A stretch of 64,000 bases of DNA, taken from NCBI GenBank assembly GCA_964361795.1, contig CAYIBZ010000001.1:1-64000 (forward strand). Direction: 5' to 3'. Under the pieces are notes generated by a model, which saw nothing but the letters and a program-made list of their open reading frames with translations, made no database searches and was not told where the DNA came from. Each line of letters starts with the position of its first letter. Position 1 is the stretch's first letter. Origin of the DNA: CAYIBZ01 sp964361795. Its GTDB lineage: Bacteria; Patescibacteriota; Minisyncoccia; UBA6257; WO2-44-18. Both the position numbers and the translations under genes were made by a program. Below are positions 41,646 to 49,922 of the stretch, one piece after another.

Positions 41646-41683
41646 CATATTCCCACCTCTGACGCGTCAGAGGTGGGAATATG
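41646..41683. repeat. 38-bp perfect palindrome
   Basis: Arm CATATTCCCACCTCTGACG and exact complement. The core CCTCTGACGCGTCAGAGG recurs at 42107-42138, so the TrpR-like gene lies between two related palindromes. It could form a transcription-ending hairpin after comEC, but no T-run follows. Confidence 0.95.
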
Positions 41684-41697
41684 ATATGATAGTCACC

Positions 41698-42120
41698 ATG
41701 AATAATATTAATGATAGAGATTTTCAAAATAGACACCGGACGGAATGGAAAGATTTTTTATGGGACAGGTTTTTGGAAAAATTTTCTGGGATAAAATCTA
41801 AAAAACAACAACGAAAAGCTATTGATCTACTTTTTAGTGATTACGAAAAACAACTAATTACAAAACGTTTGGCGGCACTAATTTTACTGAGAGAGGGGAG
41901 GGGGTCTAAAGAAATCAGCGCTATTAAAAAAGCTTTTTTAGGCCCCGGCCCCTATAAGAGCCAACGATCTTTCAAATCAATGAAAAAAGAAAGTGATTTC
42001 ACGATTGCGCCGAAAAATCTTTCGTGGCTGGACAGTCTTTTTAATGATATCGATTTATGGGAGATAATTAAAAATCCGCCCCGTCCGCGGGGTACAGGAA
42101 TAAAAGACTCCTACCTCTGA
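41698..42120 (+). CDS. TrpR/YerC-like DNA-binding protein
   Basis: A 140-aa protein with a Trp-repressor-type helical core: FLWDRFLEKFSGIKSKKQQR, then LLFSDYEKQLITKRLAALIL and LREGRGSKEISAIKKAF, the YerC/YecD family pattern of a terminal repeat followed by a helix-turn-helix. Start set at ATG 41698; TATGAT ends 7 nt upstream. The stop codon lies inside the downstream palindrome. Its position between the two halves of a split comEC makes it a candidate regulator of competence genes, by context only. Confidence 0.75.
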   Translation: MNNINDRDFQNRHRTEWKDFLWDRFLEKFSGIKSKKQQRKAIDLLFSDYEKQLITKRLAALILLREGRGSKEISAIKKAFLGPGPYKSQRSFKSMKKESDFTIAPKNLSWLDSLFNDIDLWEIIKNPPRPRGTGIKDSYL

Positions 42121-42138
42121 CGCGTCAGAGGTAGGAGT
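42107..42138. repeat. 32-bp perfect palindrome
   Basis: Arm ACTCCTACCTCTGACG and exact complement. It spans the stop codon of the TrpR-like gene, and its right arm supplies a GGAG 9 nt before the next ATG. Confidence 0.95.
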
Positions 42139-42146
42139 TGGTTATT

Positions 42147-43010
42147 ATGGATAAATTTATTTTAGAAAAAAGATTTTTATATTTGGTGATGGTGGTGATA
42201 ATGGCGGGAAATGTTTTTGTTTGGCAGGCGATTATTTTTGACGGCGGGACAGAGAATTTAGAGCTTTGGTTTTTGGATGTCGGACAAGGGGACAGCCAGC
42301 TGATAAATCTTCCAAATAATGTCCAGATTTTGATTGACGGCGGAAAAGGTCCGAAAGTGTTAAACGAGCTCGCCAAAGTTTTAAAACCAATGGATCGATA
42401 TATTGATCTAGTGGTTGCTACCCATCCGGATTTTGATCATTTTGGCGGCCTGATTGATGTTTTGAAGACCTACCAAGTCGGAGCGGTAATTACCAACGGA
42501 CGAAAGGGAGTCGCGGCGGCGTACGCGGATTTTGAAAAAGTGATTCAAGAAAACGGCATTCAGGAAATTAATCTGATAGCCGGCGATAAGATTAAGTACG
42601 AAGACGCGGTTTTGGATGTTTTGTGGCCGCTTTCGCATGCGAAAGCGGTTGGCGAGAAAAAAGTTAATGAAACTGGGATTGTGTTGATGTTGGAAAAGGG
42701 GCCGCTGCGCGCCCTGTATACGGCAGATATTGGTTTTGAGACGGAGCGGGAACTTGTTAGAAAATATGATCTTTCCGCGCAGATTTTGAAAGTGGCGCAC
42801 CATGGATCAAAATACTCAACTTCGCCAGAATTTCTAAAAGAGGTTCAACCGAAAATATCGCTTATTGGAGTTGGCAAGAATAATTACGGCCATCCTACCA
42901 ATCAGGCTTTGAATCGATTAGCGAATATCCGCTCGCAAATTTTCCGAACCGATCAAGGCGGCGCCGTAAAAATAATTTTTGACGGAGAAAAATTAAAAAT
43001 ATTTAACTAA
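42147..43010 (+). CDS. ComEC-type metallo-beta-lactamase-fold hydrolase
   Basis: A 287-aa protein with one N-terminal helix (about 9-31) and a hydrolase domain: LWFLDVGQGDSQLI (40-53), the metal motif ATHPDFDHFGG with H93, D95, D97 and H98, TADIGFE, and VAHHGSKYS. This is the module normally fused to the C-terminus of ComEC, where it is thought to degrade the non-transported strand. A perfect palindrome (42627-42648) lies within codons for PLSHAKAV. ATG 42147 is preferred over an in-frame TTG three codons earlier. Confidence 0.9.
   Translation: MDKFILEKRFLYLVMVVIMAGNVFVWQAIIFDGGTENLELWFLDVGQGDSQLINLPNNVQILIDGGKGPKVLNELAKVLKPMDRYIDLVVATHPDFDHFGGLIDVLKTYQVGAVITNGRKGVAAAYADFEKVIQENGIQEINLIAGDKIKYEDAVLDVLWPLSHAKAVGEKKVNETGIVLMLEKGPLRALYTADIGFETERELVRKYDLSAQILKVAHHGSKYSTSPEFLKEVQPKISLIGVGKNNYGHPTNQALNRLANIRSQIFRTDQGGAVKIIFDGEKLKIFN
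42627..42648. repeat. 22-bp perfect palindrome inside the ComEC-type hydrolase gene
   Basis: CCGCTTTCGCA and exact complement, in frame as PLSHAKAV. It shares the CCGCTTTC arm with the comEC palindrome but has a GCATGC rather than ACGCGT centre. Confidence 0.9.
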
Positions 43011-43021
43011 TATCTATAATT

Positions 43022-43047
43022 AAACCCCCGCGCTAAGCAGGGGTTTT
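43022..43047. terminator. Bidirectional terminator
   Basis: AACCCC/GGGGTT arms around CGCGCTAAGCA with T-run on both strands. It separates the hydrolase gene from the opposing PAP2 gene. Confidence 0.85.
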
Positions 43048-43657
43048 ATGAATTTTCAAATGATAAATCTTTTTTAAACAATTTTGTCGCAAGAACGAAA
43101 ATACCGTATACCATAAACGGAACTGCCAAAACGTCAATAGAATAATGAGATTTCGCTAATAAAGTAGAAACGCCAAAAATGACAGAAACGCAAATCAGGC
43201 AATATCTGACGAGTTTAATGTCCCAAAAAATTAAAGCGGCCATTAATGGCAAAGCGGTGTGGCCGGAAAAAAACAGGTCATTGCTTCCGTAGAGCAACCT
43301 TCCTAATTCGCCGTATTCCACGGGAATTTTACCGGGATGCACCTTAAGATGGGTTAAGCTGATAAAAATTGCTCTAATAAAATAAAGCAGAGCGACCGAT
43401 TTTAAGGCAAATGGAGCGTATCCGGGATGAAATAAGACTATTATCAAAATTGAAGCGCTTACTCCTAAACTGCCCCAAATTAATAAATTCACTAAAATGG
43501 ATGGCCATGGGAACGCGGGAACATTGTCCAGAATAATGTCGCTAAGATAATTACTGGTTACCTGATTGCTGTATAACTGGACTAAGGAAGTAAGAAATAA
43601 AGATAATATTAATAATAATATCCCAGTTAGCGTGGACTGGAGATATTTATTTTTCAA
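43046..43657 (-). CDS. PAP2-like membrane phosphatase/phosphotransferase
   Basis: A 203-aa protein with about six helices. The PAP2_C/sphingomyelin-synthase-like signature is SNDLFFSGHTALPLMAALIF (SGHT) followed by KSHYSIDVLAVPF (His and Asp), giving the catalytic triad. Members hydrolyse or transfer lipid-linked phosphates; undecaprenyl or phospholipid substrates are plausible. Convergent with the hydrolase gene and divergent from aspS. Confidence 0.85.
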   Translation of the reverse strand: MKNKYLQSTLTGILLLILSLFLTSLVQLYSNQVTSNYLSDIILDNVPAFPWPSILVNLLIWGSLGVSASILIIVLFHPGYAPFALKSVALLYFIRAIFISLTHLKVHPGKIPVEYGELGRLLYGSNDLFFSGHTALPLMAALIFWDIKLVRYCLICVSVIFGVSTLLAKSHYSIDVLAVPFMVYGIFVLATKLFKKDLSFENS

Positions 43658-43676
43658 AGAACTTCCTTTCTTTGGA

Positions 43677-43705
43677 TTGAAGTCAAAATAACACTATGTT
43701 AAAAT
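43677..43705 (+). promoter_or_regulatory. Promoter of aspS
   Basis: TTGAAG (43677-43682), 17-nt spacer, extended -10 TGtTAAAAT ending 43705; ATG 18 nt later. Confidence 0.7.
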
Positions 43706-43723
43706 TTAATCAATAACTTTACG

Positions 43724-45136
43724 ATGAGAACTTTAGTCGGCGAAATAATAAATAAAACTGGCCAGGAAGTTGAGCTTATGGGCTGGGTGGCTGTAAGACG
43801 CGACCACGGCAAGATTATTTTCATTGATTTGCGGGATCGGAGCGGTATTGCTCAAGTGGTTTTTGCCGGGAAGATGCAAAAGGAGGCGGACAAACTTCGG
43901 CCGGAGTGGGTGGTCAAAATTACCGGAAAAGTGGCGAAACGGCCGGCTAATTTGGTGAATCCAAATTTACCAACCGGGGAGTATGAAGTGCAAGCGGAAA
44001 CATTAGAATCCTTAACCGAAGCGCAAACGCCGCCCATTGCTGTTGATACTGACGGCCTAGAAATTGGCGAGGAAAACCGGATGAAATACCGATACTTGGA
44101 TTTGCGTCGGCCGAGAATGCAAAGAAATTTACGAATGCGCAGTAAAACTTTGCGATTTATCAATAATCATTTCAAAGACCACGATTTTGTGGAAGTAGAA
44201 ACGCCTATTTTAGGAAAATCCACGCCGGAGGGGGCGAGAGATTACTTAGTGCCGTCGCGGTTGTATCCGGGGAAGTTTTACGCCCTTCCGCAGGCGCCCC
44301 AACAATATAAGCAACTTTTGATGGTAGCGGGGCTAGAAAGATATTTCCAGGTAGCGCGCTGTTTCCGCGATGAAGATACTCGAGGCGACCGCCAGCCGGA
44401 ATTTACTCAAATTGACTTAGAGATGAGTTTTGTAAAACGCGACGATGTTTTGGAATTTATTGAAGGCGCGATGGTTAAGCTAGTTAAAGAAGTCTGGCCG
44501 GAAAAACACATTACCAAAGTCCCGTTTCCAAGAATTAGCTATAAAGAAGCAATGGAGAAATATAAGAGCGATAAGCCGGATCTACGAAAAGACAAGAACG
44601 ATTTGAATGAACTTGCTTTTACTTGGATAACCGACTTTCCATTTTATGAATACGATGAAAAAAATAAGTGCTGGGATTTCGGGCATAATCCTTTTAGTAT
44701 GCCGCAGGGGCAGCATCTCTGGGAATTTACAGAGAAAGACTATAAACAGGGCCTCACAGATCCAAAGGATAAGCGAAGTAAAGTATTATCAGAGCAATAC
44801 GATCTGGCTTTAAATGGTTATGAAATTGCCGGTGGAAGTATCCGTAATCACATCGGTACATTGCTTCAAAAAGCATTTCTTATACTTGGTCGCGATGAGG
44901 AAGAATTTAGAGAAAAATTTGGCCATATGAAAGAGGCTTTTGGTTATGGAGTACCTCCACATGGCGGAGCGGCTGTCGGTTTTGACCGCCTGATGATGAT
45001 ACTTTTGAACGAACCGAATATCCGCGAAACAATCGCATTTGTAAAAACCGGCGACGGGCGAGATTTGATGAGCAACGCGCCTTCAGAAGTTGACGAAAAG
45101 CAGTTAAAAGAGCTTCACATAAAAACAACCAAATGA
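43724..45136 (+). CDS. aspS: Aspartyl-tRNA synthetase without the bacterial GAD domain
   Basis: Class II synthetase charging Asp-tRNA. A 470-aa protein: N-terminal OB anticodon domain (1-105), motif 2 CFRDEDTRGDRQPEFTQIDLE (about 213-233), and motif 3 PHGGAAVGFDRLMMIL near the end. Bacterial AspRS are usually near 590 aa because a GAD domain is inserted after SDKPDLR; here SDKPDLR (282-288) runs directly through KDKNDLNEL into AFTWITDFP (298-306), so the insertion is absent. The C-terminal RDLMSNAPSEV is bacterial in type. It overlaps ndk by 4 nt. Confidence 0.93.
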   Translation: MRTLVGEIINKTGQEVELMGWVAVRRDHGKIIFIDLRDRSGIAQVVFAGKMQKEADKLRPEWVVKITGKVAKRPANLVNPNLPTGEYEVQAETLESLTEAQTPPIAVDTDGLEIGEENRMKYRYLDLRRPRMQRNLRMRSKTLRFINNHFKDHDFVEVETPILGKSTPEGARDYLVPSRLYPGKFYALPQAPQQYKQLLMVAGLERYFQVARCFRDEDTRGDRQPEFTQIDLEMSFVKRDDVLEFIEGAMVKLVKEVWPEKHITKVPFPRISYKEAMEKYKSDKPDLRKDKNDLNELAFTWITDFPFYEYDEKNKCWDFGHNPFSMPQGQHLWEFTEKDYKQGLTDPKDKRSKVLSEQYDLALNGYEIAGGSIRNHIGTLLQKAFLILGRDEEEFREKFGHMKEAFGYGVPPHGGAAVGFDRLMMILLNEPNIRETIAFVKTGDGRDLMSNAPSEVDEKQLKELHIKTTK

Positions 45137-45720
45137 AATTAAAGGAGGAACAAACATTAGTTCTAGTAAAGCCAGACGGTGTAAAAAGGGGGCTGATTGG
45201 TGAAATCATTCGCCGGATTGAACAGCGCGGGCTCAAAATTATCGCGCTGAAGATGTTTCAAGCGACAAAGGAGGATTTAACCAAGCATTATTCCGATTCG
45301 GAAGCCAATTTGAAAGCGATGGGTGATAAAACATTAGCGACTTACCAGAAGTATCAAATGGATGCCAAGAAAGAGATTGGCACTGACGATCCGGTGAAGA
45401 TTGGTAAGATGGTGCACGGCTGGATTACCGATTTTATGACCTCCGGGCCGATCGTAAAAATAATCGTACAGGGTTTGCATGCGGTAGAAATGGTTCGGAA
45501 ACTTGTTGGCAACACAATGCCATCGCAAGCGGAGATGGGCACTGTGCGCGGCGATTATTCCGTAGATTCAGCAGTGCTTGCCAATGCCCAAAAACGGGGG
45601 ATTCGCAATCTAATTCATGCCTCCGGCAACCTCGCCGAAGCGGAAGCGGAAATAAAACTTTGGTTCAAGCCCGATGAGATTCATGAGTATAAGAGGGCGG
45701 AAGAAGATATTATGTTTTGA
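45133..45720 (+). CDS. ndk: Nucleoside diphosphate kinase, long form
   Basis: Balances NTP/dNTP pools by phosphate transfer through a His. A 195-aa protein: TLVLVKPDGVKRGLIGEIIRR (8-28), GTVRGDYSVDS, and catalytic His in NLIHASGNLAEAEAEI. About 40 residues are inserted before the substrate loop (AMGDKTLATYQKYQMDAKKE and following), making it longer than the usual 140-150 aa. Starts in the ATGA overlap with aspS. Confidence 0.93.
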   Translation: MKLKEEQTLVLVKPDGVKRGLIGEIIRRIEQRGLKIIALKMFQATKEDLTKHYSDSEANLKAMGDKTLATYQKYQMDAKKEIGTDDPVKIGKMVHGWITDFMTSGPIVKIIVQGLHAVEMVRKLVGNTMPSQAEMGTVRGDYSVDSAVLANAQKRGIRNLIHASGNLAEAEAEIKLWFKPDEIHEYKRAEEDIMF

Positions 45721-45783
45721 GAGTTTTCTCAAAATTTTCCAGCCCAGTATTGCGGGGCGTCGAAAATTTTGTTAGAAAACCTC

Positions 45784-45939
45784 AACCCAGCACTAATTTT
45801 GCCGCAGTATTACCTGCGATGCGCGCGGGCCAAATAGGCCCCATCCCGTTGTTGGCGAAGCGCGTCGCCGTTTTTATTTTTGATAGGTGTGGCACGAAAA
45901 AGACCTTGTATTGAAATGGCAAAATTTAGTGCTGGGGTT
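45784..45939. repeat. 156-bp region bounded by an imperfect inverted repeat
   Basis: AACCCAGCACTAATTTTGCC (45784-45803) pairs with GGCAAAATTTAGTGCTGGGG-TT (45918-45939) apart from two single-base differences. A terminator lies inside. The 465-nt stretch between ndk and the next gene has no convincing ORF. Confidence 0.6.
45854..45882 (+). terminator. Rho-independent terminator after ndk
   Basis: GGCGA/TCGCC stem with AGCGCG loop, then GTTTTTATTTTT. Confidence 0.8.
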
Positions 45940-45987
45940 AACTCTTTCATGGATGTTTTGACTCGTCAAACACTATACGAGTGGCGT

Positions 45988-46005
45988 ACTATGACATGTC
46001 ATAGT
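45988..46005. repeat. 18-bp perfect palindrome
   Basis: ACTATGACATGTCATAGT: arm ACTATGACA with centre ACATGT. Same style as the other perfect palindromes. Confidence 0.85.
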
Positions 46006-46035
46006 GGACACTACCATGCATAATAGTGTTAGGGT

Positions 46036-46182
46036 TTGCGCCTTTTCGAAAATTTGTTACAATCCGAGCATAACTTCGATAGGTCAGAGAAAAGAGATAC
46101 CAAAGAAACTCTCTGGTTTTGACAAATTGGCATAGTATGGTATGTTATAAAAAAACCCGCCCTCATTACTGGGCGGTTTTGT
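46036..46182 (+). ncRNA. Possible small RNA transcription unit
   Basis: TTGCGC (46036-46041), 16-nt spacer and TACAAT (46058-46063) form a weak promoter; about 110 nt later a hairpin with CCGCCC/GGGCGG and GTTTTTTT (46156-46188) would end plus-strand RNA. Between them is CAGAGA/TCTCTG (about 46085-46114) and no ORF. As no plus-strand gene needs this terminator, a small RNA is possible. Confidence 0.3.
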
Positions 46183-46187
46183 TTTTT
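46150..46187. terminator. Bidirectional terminator
   Basis: AAAACCCGCCC..GGGCGGTTTTGTTTTTTT around CTCATTACT. It ends the minus-strand DUF218 gene and potentially a plus-strand RNA. Confidence 0.85.
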
Positions 46188-46682
46188 TCACGAAATTCTT
46201 AACTTAGTGGAACGAAATGGCCGCAAGATTGAATTTACAATCTTAAGCGGTTCAATGAATAAGTCCTTGATAGAGGAACTACGGCTTGGCGCAAGACTCA
46301 CGCGATAGCCGTAATTGCGCACCTTCCAAAGGAACCAAATGCGAGGCAGGTGGTACCAGCTGGAAATGGCCGTAATGCCCGCTATCCTTTCATCATCTTC
46401 TTTATTGAGGATGATATAACAAGCATCAGTTTCTCCAGCGGTGTTATAACCCCAGCACCTTACCCAAAGATGCTTTACTGGTACGCCATTTTTCAAAAAA
46501 TAGGCGGCCATTTTTTTGGCCATGGAGACGCCATTTTTCTCAACACCGGCAGTGACGCAGATTCGGTCGATTTTGCAGTGTTTGTATAGCTTCAGCGCTG
46601 TCGTGCAACGAGCTTTGGTTTGCGCGTTGATCTCGCCATCAGCCTGCTGGCCATGGCCATACACCAATCCTACTTGTAGCAT
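46188..46682 (-). CDS. DUF218 (YdcF/SanA-like) protein
   Basis: A 164-aa DUF218 domain protein: VTAGVEKNGVSMAKKMAAYF (43-62), the NTAGETDACYI motif (about 80-90), AGITAISSWYHLPRIWFLWK and a C-terminal YGYRVSLAPS segment. Family members (ElyC, SanA, YdcF) act on envelope processes, with a Rossmann-like fold and unproven chemistry. No membrane anchor here. It has an AAGGAAG Shine-Dalgarno and a strong promoter (46712-46740), and its start region matches that of the 58-aa gene at 20.9 kb. Confidence 0.85.
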   Translation of the reverse strand: MLQVGLVYGHGQQADGEINAQTKARCTTALKLYKHCKIDRICVTAGVEKNGVSMAKKMAAYFLKNGVPVKHLWVRCWGYNTAGETDACYIILNKEDDERIAGITAISSWYHLPRIWFLWKVRNYGYRVSLAPSRSSSIKDLFIEPLKIVNSILRPFRSTKLRIS

Positions 46683-46711
46683 CCAGTCGCTTCCTTAAAA
46701 GTCCTTTTGTA

Positions 46712-46740
46712 ATTATACCAATTTTCGATATAATAGTCAA
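46712..46740 (-). promoter_or_regulatory. Near-consensus promoter of the DUF218 gene
   Basis: TTGACT (46735-46740), 17-nt spacer, TATAAT (46712-46717), reading minus, with a leader of about 25 nt. Confidence 0.85.
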
Positions 46741-46747
46741 TAATAAC

Positions 46748-46783
46748 TATCATTTACCTATTCGTACGAATAGGTAAATGATA
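46748..46783. repeat. 36-bp perfect palindrome
   Basis: Arm TATCATTTACCTATTCGT and exact complement. It shares the CCTATTCG core with the element at 3321-3352. Confidence 0.95.
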
Positions 46784-46803
46784 TCTGTAATTCTACTGCA
46801 AGA

Positions 46804-46832
46804 AATAAAAAGGGGCGCCTATTATAGCGCCC
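46804..46832 (-). terminator. Terminator of the 46847 gene
   Basis: GGGCGC/GCGCCC stem around CTATTATA; minus-strand RNA then reads CTTTTTATTT. Confidence 0.85.
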
Positions 46833-46846
46833 ATGCGTCTTCTAAT

Positions 46847-47392
46847 CTAACACCCGCTATCCGGAACTTTGGTGCCTAGGCAAGCCGCCGCGTTATTCGG
46901 CAATGCCATTCTCTTTTCATTGGGCCTAATGCTTCGCGATTCCGCATAAACCCGATAAGCCAGTTCTGCCTTGTTCTTTCCGCGCCGTCTGCTTAAAGCA
47001 AGAATTTTTACAATGCCGTCCAAATTTATCGGATCCGGATATCCCTTGGCAATCAACAGCTCTCGAGATACGCCCAACACATCAACACTGCCAGTCGTAG
47101 GGTCAGATATGCGGAATACATAGGACGCAAAATCAATGAATTTTCTAACCTTAACAATGTCCAGAGCCGCTAATTCGGCTTTGCCTATTGCTTGAAATAA
47201 CTTGGACAACGTCTCTTCCGGATCGTGTCCGGCATCGTTGTACCGGAAACCGCCGTCAGCTGTTGCGACAACAGCGTTAACCGCTAAAATCCGATCTCTA
47301 AGGAAAAGCCGTTCCGATCCGGCAAAATCGTTATACACCACCAGATCTCCGCTAGTCTGTAAATCCAAAAACGCGATTCGTCTGGTCTCCAT
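46847..47392 (-). CDS. Hypothetical 181-aa protein
   Basis: Soluble protein starting METRRIAFLDLQTSGDLVVY, with repeated alpha/beta character, an ALSRRRGKNKAELAYRVYAE basic segment near 135-155 and a C-terminal Cys pair (ACLG, DSGC). Higher G+C codon use than flanking core genes. Weak GGGGG 6 nt before the ATG. No family recognised. Confidence 0.6.
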   Translation of the reverse strand: METRRIAFLDLQTSGDLVVYNDFAGSERLFLRDRILAVNAVVATADGGFRYNDAGHDPEETLSKLFQAIGKAELAALDIVKVRKFIDFASYVFRISDPTTGSVDVLGVSRELLIAKGYPDPINLDGIVKILALSRRRGKNKAELAYRVYAESRSIRPNEKRMALPNNAAACLGTKVPDSGC

Positions 47393-47438
47393 CTAAACCC
47401 CCAAAAGAACCAACCAAAACATTAACAAAATCAATGTT

Positions 47439-49775
47439 TTATGTCAAATTAATGTCTTTTTTAGAAAGCGACCGGATTACTTTTTTAATCAAAACTTCCG
47501 TTGCCCCCTGATGGCTGCGTACCACCATCACAGAATTTCTGCCACGCCTTATGAGAGATTCCGCGATGCCGCCAAATCTAATTTCTTGCAAAAATTTCAA
47601 AACTGTCGCTCCTATCACAATTAAATCAATATTATTTTTTTCCGATTCCTCCAAAATACTATTAGCGACGGATTTTCCGGTTACAATTTTAATGTCCGCA
47701 AAATCCTTCTTTTTCAATCTTAATCCTTTTAAGATATTCGTCGGATCCAGTTTAAGATAAGAGGGAATCGTAGAATCAATCACGCTGAATAATTTCATGG
47801 TTGGCTTATAATAATCATTCAAACCGCTAACTACCTCTCCCATTAATTCCAAATAAGGGCTTTTAGCCGACGGATGAGCCGCTAACAGCACAGATTTAAT
47901 TGGCCTTGGATTTTTTATTACTACAAGATCGCATTGAGATTCCCGCAAAATCCGATCAATTTTTGCGCTTAAAATCACCCCCTGTGTTTGGGGGTATCCT
48001 TCCCAATTAAGCAGTAACAAGTCGCAATCTTCTTGTTTAATAACATCTAAAATTACATCCACCACATCGCGGCCGATTAAAATCAAACTATGAAAATTAA
48101 TGTCTTTTTTTTCCGGACCAGTCTTTACATTATACTCATTAACCCACTGCTGAAGGCTTTCAAATAATTTTTTCTCCCCATCTAACACTTTTGGATCAAT
48201 CACTGATGGATGGAGCGCAAGAGCCGGAGGAATTTCGTGAATCCTGACAATAATTAGTTCGCCGTTAAATTTACTGGCTAAAGTAAAAGCAATTTCGCTA
48301 AGATTTTTAATTTGTTCCCAGTTCAATTCCGGAGAGAGCGGCAGTAAAATTCGCCTGCCGGTTTTGGGGCCAATGCGGGCGGCCTGCTCGTAAACAATGC
48401 CGGTTTCAAAACTTTCTCGGCTTTGAGTTTTCGCGTAAGCAAAATAATTAACAAACCCAAGCAATACCCAAAATAATGATACTATCCAAGCGCTAAGGTT
48501 AACTTTTAACATCGTAATGGCAAGAAGGGCGTAGGCGCCAACCGCAACCAAAGGGGTAATTGGAAATAAAGGGACTTTGTAAGCCCATTTAGTATCCGGC
48601 CATTTGTAGTGAATGTTTATTCCGGCAATATTAAGTTGAAGAAATAGTAAAATAAAAAGCAGACTGGCAAGAGCCGCGATATCAATAAGCGGAAGAAAAA
48701 TAACCATCAAAGCGATTAAAATAGTAGAGGCAATAACCGCGAGGTGCGGAGAAAGATTTTTTAAGTGAATGTTGGCGAGCCGCGACCAAACGTTCCTATC
48801 TCTGGCAAGAGCGAAGGCCACACGACTGCAGGAATAAATAGTAGCGTTCAGCGCTCCAAGATTAGCAAGAAGGCCGCCAATCAGCATCAAAAATATTCCA
48901 AAAGGCATAAAACCAGCCGCGGCTTTGACTACCGCTCCTTCGCCCCATTGGCCAAGAACTTGCCAAATCGGCCCGCCATCGCGAGTCGCTCCTATGATCA
49001 CTAAAGAGACTAAAAGATACAAAGCGCTGACGATTCCCCAGGACCAAAAAAGTCCGTATTTGAGAGTTTTTTGAGGGTCTTTAGTTTCTTCTCCGGTTTG
49101 CACTTGAATCTCCGAACCCTCAAAAGCGATGTAAAACAGAGCCGCGGCGCCAAGGATGCCAAGAAATCCGTTTGGCAAAAGTGGAGTGTAATTCGCAAAT
49201 GACTGCGCCGGTTCGCTGAAAATTTTAAAAAATCCAGAAAATATAAAAAGGGCTAGGATGCCGATTAGAACGCTATCAAAGATATTGCCAGTCAGCCGGC
49301 TGGATTTCGCTCCTTTCCAGTTTACGTATCCAAAAATAACTACGACAATTGTCCCAAGGATTTTTTCTATTGATAACAAGTCTTCATTTAATCCAAGGCG
49401 CATTCCTAAAAATCTGGATGCCTCAAAAGCGTAATAGCCAAAACTTAAAGCATAGAGCCCGGCCGCGGCTCCGTGAGCAAACCAGGAAATCCACCCGGAT
49501 AGGAATCCCTGAAAATCTCCAAGACCCTTGCGCACCCAAAGATAACCGCCGCCTGCTTCTGGAAATGTAGTACCGAGGGCGATGTACATTTGAAGGTTTA
49601 ACAACGCTAAACCCGCCCCTAACAACATTGATAAAAAAAGTCCCGGGCCGGCTAAACCAGCCGCTGGGCCTAAAAGCGTAAAAATTCCGCCGCCCAAAAG
49701 GGCGCCAATGCCCAACAAAATAATAGACCCCAGGCCCAAAGTCCGGGCTAAGGCGATTTCACCGGTTTTTTCCAT
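47439..49775 (-). CDS. Amino-acid permease (APC) fused to two UspA domains
   Basis: About 778 aa from the ATG at 49775, where the permease pattern begins (ALARTLGLGSIILLGIGALL). Residues about 10-455 hold twelve helices with the APC GGGIFTLLGPAAG motif and FEGSEIQVQTGEETKDPQKT. Residues about 475-620 and 625-765 are two universal-stress-protein folds; the second has VIGATVLKFLQEIRFGG-type nucleotide-binding loop and ends SVMVVRSH. Such fusions may gate uptake by ATP or stress signals. For a genome with little biosynthesis, amino-acid import is expected. Substrate unknown. Confidence 0.9.
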   Translation of the reverse strand: MEKTGEIALARTLGLGSIILLGIGALLGGGIFTLLGPAAGLAGPGLFLSMLLGAGLALLNLQMYIALGTTFPEAGGGYLWVRKGLGDFQGFLSGWISWFAHGAAAGLYALSFGYYAFEASRFLGMRLGLNEDLLSIEKILGTIVVVIFGYVNWKGAKSSRLTGNIFDSVLIGILALFIFSGFFKIFSEPAQSFANYTPLLPNGFLGILGAAALFYIAFEGSEIQVQTGEETKDPQKTLKYGLFWSWGIVSALYLLVSLVIIGATRDGGPIWQVLGQWGEGAVVKAAAGFMPFGIFLMLIGGLLANLGALNATIYSCSRVAFALARDRNVWSRLANIHLKNLSPHLAVIASTILIALMVIFLPLIDIAALASLLFILLFLQLNIAGINIHYKWPDTKWAYKVPLFPITPLVAVGAYALLAITMLKVNLSAWIVSLFWVLLGFVNYFAYAKTQSRESFETGIVYEQAARIGPKTGRRILLPLSPELNWEQIKNLSEIAFTLASKFNGELIIVRIHEIPPALALHPSVIDPKVLDGEKKLFESLQQWVNEYNVKTGPEKKDINFHSLILIGRDVVDVILDVIKQEDCDLLLLNWEGYPQTQGVILSAKIDRILRESQCDLVVIKNPRPIKSVLLAAHPSAKSPYLELMGEVVSGLNDYYKPTMKLFSVIDSTIPSYLKLDPTNILKGLRLKKKDFADIKIVTGKSVANSILEESEKNNIDLIVIGATVLKFLQEIRFGGIAESLIRRGRNSVMVVRSHQGATEVLIKKVIRSLSKKDINLT

Positions 49776-49922
49776 ACCCGGTGCCACAATAATTGCGTCG
49801 CCGTCCCTTGTGAAACTCACATACTTGTAGCATAAAATTTTAAAATTATCATTATTGTGGCGCCGGGCATAAAAAAATACCTTTCTAGGTCTTATTGTAT
49901 AGTATATACTACTTGGGTATTT

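Noticed and set aside
45717..45914. 65-codon open frame after ndk
   Set aside because: It runs through an inverted repeat and a terminator, has no start signal and shows no protein-like pattern.
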